A stretch of DNA of 64,000 bases, taken from Cellvibrio japonicus Ueda107 (GTDB taxonomy: Bacteria; Pseudomonadota; Gammaproteobacteria; Pseudomonadales; Cellvibrionaceae). The position numbers and the translations under genes are program-made. Location: contig NC_010995.1 in assembly GCF_000019225.1 (NCBI RefSeq), positions 2,550,501 through 2,614,500 on the forward strand, read 5' to 3'. Each line of letters opens with the position of its first letter. Positions within the stretch are counted from its first letter, which is position 1. Below the pieces are notes generated by a model, which saw only the letters and a program-made list of their open reading frames with translations, did not search any database and was not told the DNA's origin. This document shows positions 54,941-62,593 of this stretch, piece by piece.

Positions 54941-54956
54941 AGGCACACAAGCTGCT
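54941..54956 (+). promoter_or_regulatory. Sigma-54 type promoter (SfnC-like gene)
   Basis: AGGCACACAAGCTGCT has GG (54942-54943) and GC (54954-54955) ten bases apart. The -24 half is one base off TGGCAC. The -12 to start-codon distance, 43 bases, equals that of receptor 1 (29136 to 29093). Confidence 0.5.
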
Positions 54957-54997
54957 ATGCAACCTATTATTTTATTTGGCCATTAAAGGTTTGTGTG

Positions 54998-56326
54998 ATG
55001 GGTATTTCCGAAGCTAGCGCCACAACAGCCATTCCTACAGAGTTACGCCACTCATCATCTATTGCCACACCGGCTTCAGTGATAACGCCCATAACAGCAG
55101 CTGTCATTAGCAGCGAAGAGGAAGCGATTGCGATTGCCCATCAGGTTGCTGAGGATATTGCCGCGATCGCCAGGGATGCCAGCGAAAATAACCAGATCCC
55201 CTGGCGCCAGGCAGAGCGCCTGTCGCAATCCGGGCTGACCGCTATTTTTGTACCGCGGCACCTCGGTGGATTGGGCGCGTCGATCAAGACAGTGGTTGAT
55301 GTGGTAAGAATCATCTCACGCGCTGATGGTGGTGTTGGCCAATTGCTGCAAATCCATAACGTCATGATTCGCGGTGTCTTTACCCGTCCGGACGATGCGT
55401 TTCGCCAAAGGTTAGTGAGCGATATCCTGAATGGAAAACGCTTTGGCAATGCACTGGCAGAAACAGGGGGCAAGAATAAATTTGCGCATAACACGCGTGT
55501 TGAAAAAACGGCAGATGGAAAATATGTACTGAATGGGCGTAAGTTTTATTCAACAGGCTCCTACCTGGCCGAATGGATATCCCTGACAGCCTCATCCGAT
55601 TTGGGCCCTGTAGGTGTGCTTTTACACAGGGATACGCCGGGCTTGACCCTGGTAGATGACTGGCGTGCCTTTGGCCAGCAGCATTCTGTCAGTGGAACGG
55701 TTATTTTTGACAATGTCACCGTTGATGAGCGTTTTATCCCCAAACCCGGAAGTCCCGCCAGGGCAATGGCACGCACAGGATTAACCTGGCCGCAGATTTT
55801 GCACGCGGCGATCGATACAGGTATTGCCCGTGGTGCCCTGGCGGCAGCAACCGATTATTTACGCAATCACTCGCGCCCCTGGGTCGATGCAGACGTGGAG
55901 CGTGCCGCCGATGAGCCGCATATTATTAAACGCATTGGCGAATACGCAGTGGCGGTGCGCGGCGCCGAAGCATTATTGCGTTACGCCGCCGATATATTTG
56001 ACCAGCACCTGCTTGACCCTGACAACACTGAATTACAAGACGAACTTATTCTTGCAGTTGCATCCGCCAGGGCACAATCCGATCACGCCTCCCTGTTTGT
56101 TTCCAGCGATATGTTTTCCCTGCTCGGTGCCAGCGCATCGCTGACGAAATGGAACCTGGATCGCTTCTGGTCCGATGCGCGCGTGCACACCACCCACGAT
56201 CCGATTCGCTGGCGCCTGCACCATGTCGGCAACTATTACCTGAATGGTGTCCCGCCGGATGAATATGGTGCTGCCATTCGCGCCAAGCGCGCCGAACTGG
56301 CAGCGGCGGCCAACCCGGATGCCTGA
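54998..56326 (+). CDS. Acyl-CoA-dehydrogenase-like flavoprotein (SfnC/DszC type)
   Basis: A 442-residue enzyme of the acyl-CoA dehydrogenase fold, of the group that includes SfnC and dibenzothiophene monooxygenase DszC. It has RHLGGLGASIKTVVDVVRII and GRKFYSTGSYLAEWISLTASS in the FAD region, and RFWSDARVHTTHDPIRWRLHHVG at the end, which replaces the usual dehydrogenase C-terminus and is the sulfur-acquisition type. The ATG at 54998 has AAAGG eight bases upstream; a GTG three bases earlier is possible. It likely oxygenates or oxidises a sulfur compound with FMNH2, together with the next gene. Confidence 0.88.
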   Translation: MGISEASATTAIPTELRHSSSIATPASVITPITAAVISSEEEAIAIAHQVAEDIAAIARDASENNQIPWRQAERLSQSGLTAIFVPRHLGGLGASIKTVVDVVRIISRADGGVGQLLQIHNVMIRGVFTRPDDAFRQRLVSDILNGKRFGNALAETGGKNKFAHNTRVEKTADGKYVLNGRKFYSTGSYLAEWISLTASSDLGPVGVLLHRDTPGLTLVDDWRAFGQQHSVSGTVIFDNVTVDERFIPKPGSPARAMARTGLTWPQILHAAIDTGIARGALAAATDYLRNHSRPWVDADVERAADEPHIIKRIGEYAVAVRGAEALLRYAADIFDQHLLDPDNTELQDELILAVASARAQSDHASLFVSSDMFSLLGASASLTKWNLDRFWSDARVHTTHDPIRWRLHHVGNYYLNGVPPDEYGAAIRAKRAELAAAANPDA

Positions 56327-56380
56327 CTCTTTTTATGGTTAACCCACAACTGATTTTTCACGATTTTTTAAGGAGGTATC

Positions 56381-57454
56381 ATGCCTGTTGAATTTGTCGG
56401 TGGGCTTTTCCCACGCAACCAATTAGCCGGCCCCGGCGGCAGTAACCAGGGCGGTATTGACCTTGAATATTTGCGCGACCTGGCACGGGCACACGAGCAT
56501 GCCGGATTTGACAGTGTACTGACCCTAACCCACGATCCCTTGCTAACAGCCAGTTACGCCGCTGCACATACCGAGCGACTTAAATTTATGATCGCCCACC
56601 GCCCGGCACTCATCGCGCCTACCATTGCAGCGCGCGCATTTGCCACAGCCGACCATTACACCGGTGGCGGTCGCCTGCGCCTGCATGCGATTACCGGTAT
56701 CACCGCGGAACCGGGACACGGGGAATTCCTGCTTGACAAGGATGAGCGCTATGCGCGTACCAGTGAATACCTGGATATTGTCAAACTGGCCTGGACCTCC
56801 GATAAACCCTTCGATTACGAAGGCAAATACTTCAACGTCAAAGACGCATTCATTCCATTAAAGCCGTTAACCAAACCACATATTCCTATTTCCCTCGGAG
56901 GCTCTTCTGATGCGGCCTACCCGGTGGCTGCACGCCATACCGATCTTTATGCGCTATGGGGTGAACCACTGGCCGATGTCAAAGAACAGATCGGGAAATT
57001 ACGTGCAGCGGCGCAACAAGCCGGTGTCGAAACACCGCGTGTCAGCTTATCGGTACGCCTGATTATTGGCCCGACGGAAGAATTGGCCTGGAAAAAAGCC
57101 CGGGAGATTCAGGCAACCCTGGAAAAAAATTACCAACCTATTGCCGGTCGTGTTCCCGGTACCGGCACCAAGCGCCTGCTTGCGGCAGCTTCACGCGGCG
57201 AACGCCACGATAAAGCCCTGTGGTTATCGACCGCCACAGCCGTCGGGGCAACCCACGATTCCACTGCCCTGGTAGGGACACCGGACACCATTGTTGAAGC
57301 CCTGCTGGATTACTACGACATAGGTGTTACCACCTTCCTGAATCGCGGTTATGAGCCGCTGTATGACGCCCTGGATTACGGCCGCTGGATTATTCCCGCC
57401 GTGCGTGAGGAAGTGAAAAAACGCGAACAACAGGCAGCAAAAAAAAGCGCCTGA
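56381..57454 (+). CDS. LLM-class flavin monooxygenase (SfnG/SsuD-like)
   Basis: A 357-residue luciferase-like FMN monooxygenase. It begins with FVGGLFPRNQLAGPGG and continues with FMIAHRPALIAPTIAARAFAT, DERYARTSEYLDIVKL and GKYFNVKDAFIPLKP, then LVGTPDTIVEALLDYYDIGVTTF. It starts at a near-ideal AAGGAGG site. It lies 54 bp after the SfnC-like gene and is surely co-transcribed. The likely substrate is an alkyl sulfone or sulfonate, but dimethyl sulfone (SfnG) versus others cannot be told from sequence alone. Confidence 0.88.
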   Translation: MPVEFVGGLFPRNQLAGPGGSNQGGIDLEYLRDLARAHEHAGFDSVLTLTHDPLLTASYAAAHTERLKFMIAHRPALIAPTIAARAFATADHYTGGGRLRLHAITGITAEPGHGEFLLDKDERYARTSEYLDIVKLAWTSDKPFDYEGKYFNVKDAFIPLKPLTKPHIPISLGGSSDAAYPVAARHTDLYALWGEPLADVKEQIGKLRAAAQQAGVETPRVSLSVRLIIGPTEELAWKKAREIQATLEKNYQPIAGRVPGTGTKRLLAAASRGERHDKALWLSTATAVGATHDSTALVGTPDTIVEALLDYYDIGVTTFLNRGYEPLYDALDYGRWIIPAVREEVKKREQQAAKKSA

Positions 57455-57504
57455 CAACCCATCCAACATCGGTACTAACAACATTTGCACTAACGAGGTT
57501 TACC

Positions 57505-57885
57505 ATGTCTACATCCAATACCGCCCGTGCTATTGATCAGCTGGCACTCAGTGAAGACGTTCTTGCCTTTATCGAAAAAACCCGCGATGAAGCCAGCCTG
57601 GCATTCCAGGTTTTCCGCGAAACCAACACCATTACCGCCAACGGTACGGTTGGTTTCGTCGAGCGGATACCCGGCCATGAACTGCTGGTTGAGCTGGGCG
57701 ATTACACCCTGGTGGGCGCGCGTGCCGGTATTCAAACCGACCGCTGGAGTTTATTCCTGTTTGCCAACAACCTGACTAACACCCTGGCTAAAACCTCATC
57801 CGGCAATGTACTGGGAGGCTCAATTGAAGCCATTACCAGCGCGCCGCCGCGCACCCTGGGAATTAACCTCAACACCCAATTCTAG
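57505..57885 (+). pseudogene. Chimeric ORF: aldolase-like start fused to a TonB-receptor end
   Basis: An intact 126-codon frame with two unrelated halves. Residues 1-65 are helical with a class II aldolase/adducin-like wording (LAFQVFRETNTITANGTVGF, RIPGHELLV). Residues 66-126 read YTLVGARAGIQTDRWSLFLF, ANNLTNTLAK, and PPRTLGINLNTQF, a textbook C-terminal barrel end of a TonB-dependent receptor with terminal Phe. The most economical reading is a deletion that joined two neighbouring genes. It has a plausible ribosome site (AACGAGG) and would be expressed with the LLM gene, but the product is unlikely to be functional. Confidence 0.6.
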
Positions 57886-57898
57886 GCTCCACTCCCCT

Positions 57899-57927
57899 CG
57901 TGCCGGGAACATTTCCCTCCCGGCACG
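57899..57927. terminator. Strong hairpin after the chimeric ORF
   Basis: Ten-base-pair stem CGTGCCGGGA/TCCCGGCACG with a nine-base loop. No T-run follows, so it may be a 3' stabiliser or a rho-assisted stop. It ends the SfnC-like operon. Confidence 0.6.
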
Positions 57928-58183
57928 CCCTGCAGGGCAGGCCTCCAGCGCATATTCCACCAAACTCTATAGCTATAACTTTTACCGGAATAAGCTAAGA
58001 AAAAATCAGTATTTCTCGTTATAAATCGCGCTGATTAGTATGGCCCCGCTGTCGGCTAATCAGTCATCCCGCAGCACGAGTTAAGACGCGAACTGAACGC
58101 GCTACCTCTAATAACCCTTGAGCTTGCATAAAACACACACCACTGACCGGGCAACCGGACGTGACGTTAATCTGGAGATAACT
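57928..58183. promoter_or_regulatory. Porin upstream region
   Basis: A 256-bp spacer with a GC-rich first third and an AT-rich remainder (AT-rich CTATAGCTATAA near 57967-57978). No clear promoter boxes or ORF are seen; a GGAGA site lies before the porin ATG at 58184. Confidence 0.35.
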
Positions 58184-59290
58184 ATGTCATCTAATTTATT
58201 GTCGCGGTCAAATGGATCCTTGGGTAACCAGCATTCATTCGCTCGCAAAACCTTACCTGCCACTATCGGTATTGTTCTCAGCCTGCTCGCCGCACACCAG
58301 GCATCTGCCAATACAGCGGGATTGAATTTCTACGGCCGTGCCAACGTCTCTGCTGACTTCCTGGACAATGGTACAGACAGTGACCTCAACGTCTCCAGTA
58401 ACTCCAGCCGCATCGGTGTACGCGCCAGTACCGACATTGCGGAAGGATTGAAAGGCCTGCTCCAGGTAGAGACCCAGATCAATTACGACAATGGCAGTGG
58501 CAACCTGGCCAACCGCGATACGTTCATCGGCCTTGAAGGCGGTTTTGGTCGCGTACGCCTTGGCCAGATTGATACACCACTTAAACAAATTCGCTCTGCC
58601 GTCGATTTCTTTGGCGACCAGATCGGTGACCTGCGCAACGTAACCCGCCTTAACGGCAGCACCGGCGCACCTTACACCAGCCAGGATTTCGATGCGCGTT
58701 TCAGAAACGGGGTTTACTACAACACCCCGGCATTTGGTGGCGGTTTTGTATTCAACCTGCACTACACGCCACAAGTGAACGAAGGCGCTAACCTGGAAGA
58801 AGATACCGCGGCCTACAGCACCTCTCTTACTTACGAAGCGGGCAACCTGTATTTCTCTGTTGCCACTGAGCAATGGGAAACGACCAATGACTCCAACGCC
58901 CTGCGCGTCGGTGCCCGTTACAAATTCACCAACCTGACATTGAGCGGCCTGTTCCAGCAAGCCACCATCAAAAACCAGGCGCTTGAAGAAGATGTACAAA
59001 CCTTTGGTATCGGTGCCAGCTACAAGCTGTCATCCACCTGGGTTGCCAAAGGCCAGATTTATACCCTGGACCCCAAAGACCGGGATGACAGTGGTACTAC
59101 CCTGGCTGTAGTCGGTGCCGATTACATCCTGAGCAACCAGTTCCGTTTGTTATTCGCCTATGCACAGGCTGATAACGATGAACTGGCGCGTTACCGTATT
59201 ACCGGTGGTGGCGGTTATGGCGATGCAGTTGCCACTACAGTTGGTGAAACGGCAAGCGGCTTCTCCCTGGGCCTGCGTTACGATTTCTAA
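58184..59290 (+). CDS. Outer-membrane porin
   Basis: A 368-residue general porin of the Gram-negative porin superfamily. The start is ATG 58184 (MSSNLLSRSNGSLGNQ); a signal peptide ends at about residue 43 (HQASA). The mature chain begins NTAGLNFYGRANVSADF and continues with SRIGVRASTDIAEGLKGLLQVETQINYD and RDTFIGLEGGFGRVRLGQIDTPL, with the C-terminal Phe typical of beta barrels. The frame is open 22 codons upstream, with no signal sequence there. Selectivity is unknown; proximity to organosulfur genes may be coincidental. Confidence 0.92.
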   Translation: MSSNLLSRSNGSLGNQHSFARKTLPATIGIVLSLLAAHQASANTAGLNFYGRANVSADFLDNGTDSDLNVSSNSSRIGVRASTDIAEGLKGLLQVETQINYDNGSGNLANRDTFIGLEGGFGRVRLGQIDTPLKQIRSAVDFFGDQIGDLRNVTRLNGSTGAPYTSQDFDARFRNGVYYNTPAFGGGFVFNLHYTPQVNEGANLEEDTAAYSTSLTYEAGNLYFSVATEQWETTNDSNALRVGARYKFTNLTLSGLFQQATIKNQALEEDVQTFGIGASYKLSSTWVAKGQIYTLDPKDRDDSGTTLAVVGADYILSNQFRLLFAYAQADNDELARYRITGGGGYGDAVATTVGETASGFSLGLRYDF

Positions 59291-59321
59291 GTAGAATTGC
59301 TTCGCACATTCTGCGGTGTAA

Positions 59322-59365
59322 GTAACAAGGGGTGGGCCAATAAAAGCCTGCCTCTTGTTTTTTTG
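59322..59365 (+). terminator. Terminator after the porin gene
   Basis: Imperfect stem AACAAGGGG...GCCTCTTGTT followed by a run of seven T, about 30 bp after the porin stop codon. Confidence 0.75.
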
Positions 59366-59398
59366 CAGGTGCGCTAACAAGGTCGCGGACACACGCCA

Positions 59399-60097
59399 AT
59401 GTTGTACGACTACAGAGAACCACTGGAGATTGCCATGCATTTGCTCGGCGCCCTGGTTGCCGGTGGCGTTATCGGGCTTGAGCGCAGCTATCACGGACGA
59501 CCTGCCGGTTTTCGCACACATACCCTGGTGTGCCTTGCATCCAGCCTGTTGATGACACTGACCTTCTATCAATCCAGCTGGCTGCCGGATGTCCCGCTCA
59601 ATACCGTCAGGGCCGACCCGGCACGGATGGCTCAAGGCATCATGACCGGCATAGGTTTTCTCGGGGCCGGGGTTATTTTCAAAGAGGGATTGAGTGTTCG
59701 CGGACTGACGACTGCCGCCTCTATCTGGATTACCGCGGCGATTGGCATCCTGATTGGCGTCGGCTTTTATTTTCCGGCAGGTGTTGCAGTGATCCTTACC
59801 CTGGGCACACTGTCGCTGTTTCGCCTTATCGAAGCCAGGATGCCCAGTCAATCCTATGTCCATCACCAGATCAGTTTTGCGCGCAACCACATCATGCCCG
59901 AAACCGAATTAATTACCCTGCTTAACCGACAGGGTTTTACGGTATCCAATATCAGCTATCGCATTAATGGTGACAGTCAATTCGAATACCGCATGGTGTT
60001 GCAAACCCGCAACCTCGCCAACGTATCCCACCTGGCCAATATGTGGCGACAAGATACCAGTGTCCGTGAATTCCGTATTTCTCCAACGGGAGACTAG
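59399..60097 (+). CDS. MgtC/SapB-family membrane protein
   Basis: A 232-residue inner-membrane protein. An MgtC domain of four to five helices spans residues about 10-150: LLGALVAGGVIGLERSYHGRPAGFRTHTLVCL, MAQGIMTGIGFLGAGVIFKEG and VRGLTTAASIWITAAIG-type segments. A soluble ACT-like C-terminal part follows. MgtC proteins are linked to magnesium limitation and to control of ATP synthase or membrane potential, but they are not transporters. The start ATG 59399 has a weak ribosome site; ATG 59435 with GGAG before it is possible. Confidence 0.88.
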   Translation: MLYDYREPLEIAMHLLGALVAGGVIGLERSYHGRPAGFRTHTLVCLASSLLMTLTFYQSSWLPDVPLNTVRADPARMAQGIMTGIGFLGAGVIFKEGLSVRGLTTAASIWITAAIGILIGVGFYFPAGVAVILTLGTLSLFRLIEARMPSQSYVHHQISFARNHIMPETELITLLNRQGFTVSNISYRINGDSQFEYRMVLQTRNLANVSHLANMWRQDTSVREFRISPTGD

Positions 60098-60224
60098 GCC
60101 ATAGCGGTTTACGCGTGGCCGTTTCGTTATAAGCAAGGTCTAAATCGATATTTTGAACCGGTGCTGTCCCTCTTTATGATGCCAGGGTGTTTATTGTTTT
60201 GTTACAGAGTGGATCATTAAGCCC

Positions 60225-61133
60225 ATGTGTCAATTGCTGGGAATGAGTTGCCGAGAACCCGCCACCATCAACTTTTCGCTGGAAGGGTTCCAGGCCCGTG
60301 GCGGCCTGACTGACGAGCATAAAGATGGTTGGGGCATTGCCTTTTTTGAAACCGATTCAGCGCATAATCGCTGCCGGATTTTTCTCGACCACCAACCCGC
60401 GGCTAATTCAGCCCTGCTTGATAACATCAAAGCGCAGCAGATTAAATCGCGCCTTATCCTGGCACATATCCGCAAGGCAACCTTTGGCGATGTCAGCCTG
60501 CGCAACTGCCATCCATTCCAGCGCGAGCTCTGGGGCCAGACCTGGGTGTTCTCACACAATGGCGACCTACACAATTTTCATCCGCTGTTGAGCGGTCGCT
60601 ATCTTCCTGTGGGCGAAACAGACAGTGAACGCGCCTTCTGTTATTTGCTGGAACGACTGGAACAGTATTTTCCGCAGGCAACCGCACAAAAACCGCCGGA
60701 TTATCGGGCGATCTACCAGGCCCTGCGCGCCTTGAGCCAGGAAATTGCCGCCTTTGGCACCTTCAATATGATGCTGTCCAACGGCGACCTGCTGTTTACC
60801 CACTGCTCCACCCATTTGGCGTATGTGGAGCGCCGCTATCCTTTTACACGGGTCACCCTGGTCGATAGTGAAACCAGCCTGGACTTGAGTGCGCACAATT
60901 CACCTGCAGACCAGATGATTGTGATTGCCACCAAACCGCTGACGCGCGACGAAACCTGGACCTGCTATCAACCGGGTGAAAGTTTACTGTTTCGCGCCGG
61001 TTCAGCGGTGGCAGGTAGCCATCGCTACCCGCTTTCACCTACAACAGAACAATCCATGGAACAATCTACGCAACCCTCTTTAACACTGCACACCGGCTAC
61101 CCTGCTGTCACCATAAATTGGGCAATGGCATGA
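60225..61133 (+). CDS. Class II glutamine amidotransferase-like protein (YafJ type)
   Basis: A 302-residue Ntn-hydrolase with catalytic Cys2 exposed after Met removal (MCQLLGMSCREP). It shows GLTDEHKDGWGIAFFE, LILAHIRKATFGDV, NCHPFQRELWGQTWVFSHNGDLHNF and GETDSERAFCYLLERL. The family includes YafJ and EgtC-like amidohydrolases; the substrate is unknown. Stand-alone gene with its own likely promoter; the next gene is convergent. Confidence 0.9.
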   Translation: MCQLLGMSCREPATINFSLEGFQARGGLTDEHKDGWGIAFFETDSAHNRCRIFLDHQPAANSALLDNIKAQQIKSRLILAHIRKATFGDVSLRNCHPFQRELWGQTWVFSHNGDLHNFHPLLSGRYLPVGETDSERAFCYLLERLEQYFPQATAQKPPDYRAIYQALRALSQEIAAFGTFNMMLSNGDLLFTHCSTHLAYVERRYPFTRVTLVDSETSLDLSAHNSPADQMIVIATKPLTRDETWTCYQPGESLLFRAGSAVAGSHRYPLSPTTEQSMEQSTQPSLTLHTGYPAVTINWAMA

Positions 61134-61148
61134 GTGTTATTGGCAGGC

Positions 61149-61168
61149 GACTGACACACAGGTCAGTC
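61149..61168. terminator. Small dyad at the convergent gene end
   Basis: GACTGAC-N6-GTCAGTC overlapping the stop codon of the PQQ-propeller gene and following the amidotransferase gene. It lacks a T-run, so termination is uncertain. Confidence 0.4.
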
Positions 61169-62521
61169 AGCACCTTTGCGATGCCCTGTATCGAATAACA
61201 CAATATTGCCGTTGGCACTGACCGCAATCAATTGCTGGTTTACCCATATGGGAGATGCCACAAAAGCCCCCAGAGCCTTGACCTGCTCCACCGCCGCCTG
61301 CATTTGCACATCGGGAGCAAATAATTTTTCACTGCGCAATTTACCGGTGTGGTTATCCACAATATCGTTAATATCCCGACGTCCTTCCACCGTCTGGTAA
61401 TACCACTGCTCCTGGCCGGTATTCTTGTCATAGGCATAGATTTCACCGGCCATAGTTGCGGCAAAGACATAGCGGTTTTCAGCAATGACCGGCGACGCAT
61501 AGGTCCATAAACGGGTATTTTTGCGGTATTTCTCCTGGCCGGTTTTTTTATCCAGCGCGAGGAATAAACCGGTATCGGATGTGCCCAGGTAAACCTGTTT
61601 ATCATCGATAGCCGCACTGCTGAGTACCCAGCTGCTGGCGGCATCGTATTTCCAGGCAAGGCTGCCATCGGTTAAACGCAGCGCATAAAAGAAACCATCG
61701 CGCGCGCCGATATAAACCCGCTGCGAATCGACGCGCGGCGAGGCGGTGAAGCCCTGCATGGCACTGTATTGCGGATCAGTCCCACCCTGGAATTGCCAGC
61801 GCTCGCTGCCCGTTTGTGCATCCAGGGCGTAGAGTTTGGTCTCCCAGTTGCCAATCAAAATATTTCCGCCGGCATACACAGGAGATGAGTGTACCGGCGC
61901 ACCGGTATTAAAACGCCAGCGCTGATCGCCTGTAGCAGCATCCAGTGCATAGACGTGATGATCGCTGCTGCCGACATACAGGGTGCCGTCGATGACCAGG
62001 GGCGACGAGCCATAAAAATCCCAGGGATCGGGCACAGGCCCGGCGCTGGCGGGATAGCCATAGCCGCCAATAGCCGCAAAACGCTGTTCACCGCCAGTGG
62101 CAAATCGCCACAGGAGTTTTCCGCTGTGCTGCTCCAATGCGTAGACAAAACCATCACGGCTTAAAAAATGCACTCGCCCATCGGCAACAACAGGGGTAGA
62201 CACTATGGCGGCCTCAGTGTGATACAACCATTGCAGGCGCCGCGCCTTTACGTCAAAGGCGTAGAGATTGCCATTTTCTGCCGCTACCCACAGTTGTTCA
62301 CCCACCACCACCGGTGTTGCCGATACAGGTGCATATAGCGGGTAAGTCCAGCGCTGGGTTAATTTGCGCACATCGACCGTTTTATCCGCGTGCTTTTTGC
62401 CCACAGGCGATGACCCGACAGAGGCTGTCGTGCTACAGGCACTGGCGGCCATCAGCAGGGAAACAAACAGGGATGAATAAAAACGGGGACGAACATGGAT
62501 AGATCTATGAAATAGCTTCAT
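61163..62521 (-). CDS. PQQ-type beta-propeller lipoprotein
   Basis: A 452-residue predicted lipoprotein. The start is set at ATG 62521; a hydrophobic leader ends near MAASAC (Cys29). Repeated blades contain the W-motif pattern, for example VTPVVADGRVHFLSRDGFVYALEQHSGKLLWRF-like units and YVGSSDHHVYALDAATGDQRWRF, forming a seven- to eight-bladed propeller. Proteins of this build include BamB and PQQ dehydrogenases; there is no dehydrogenase catalytic motif, so a structural or assembly role is likelier. The regulator gene on its right is in the same orientation and may control it. Confidence 0.85.
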   Translation of the reverse strand: MKLFHRSIHVRPRFYSSLFVSLLMAASACSTTASVGSSPVGKKHADKTVDVRKLTQRWTYPLYAPVSATPVVVGEQLWVAAENGNLYAFDVKARRLQWLYHTEAAIVSTPVVADGRVHFLSRDGFVYALEQHSGKLLWRFATGGEQRFAAIGGYGYPASAGPVPDPWDFYGSSPLVIDGTLYVGSSDHHVYALDAATGDQRWRFNTGAPVHSSPVYAGGNILIGNWETKLYALDAQTGSERWQFQGGTDPQYSAMQGFTASPRVDSQRVYIGARDGFFYALRLTDGSLAWKYDAASSWVLSSAAIDDKQVYLGTSDTGLFLALDKKTGQEKYRKNTRLWTYASPVIAENRYVFAATMAGEIYAYDKNTGQEQWYYQTVEGRRDINDIVDNHTGKLRSEKLFAPDVQMQAAVEQVKALGAFVASPIWVNQQLIAVSANGNIVLFDTGHRKGAD

Positions 62522-62593
62522 CGCAAAAGGCTCCTGGTGGTAAATACCCACTCAGGCTAGGCAGTTGCGCAGGCGGTGACTAATTAAGCCTTA

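Noticed and set aside
58253..59890. Two long minus-strand frames opposite the porin and MgtC genes
   Set aside because: Both overlap well-supported plus-strand genes completely and show no family motifs; they are shadows of biased codon use.
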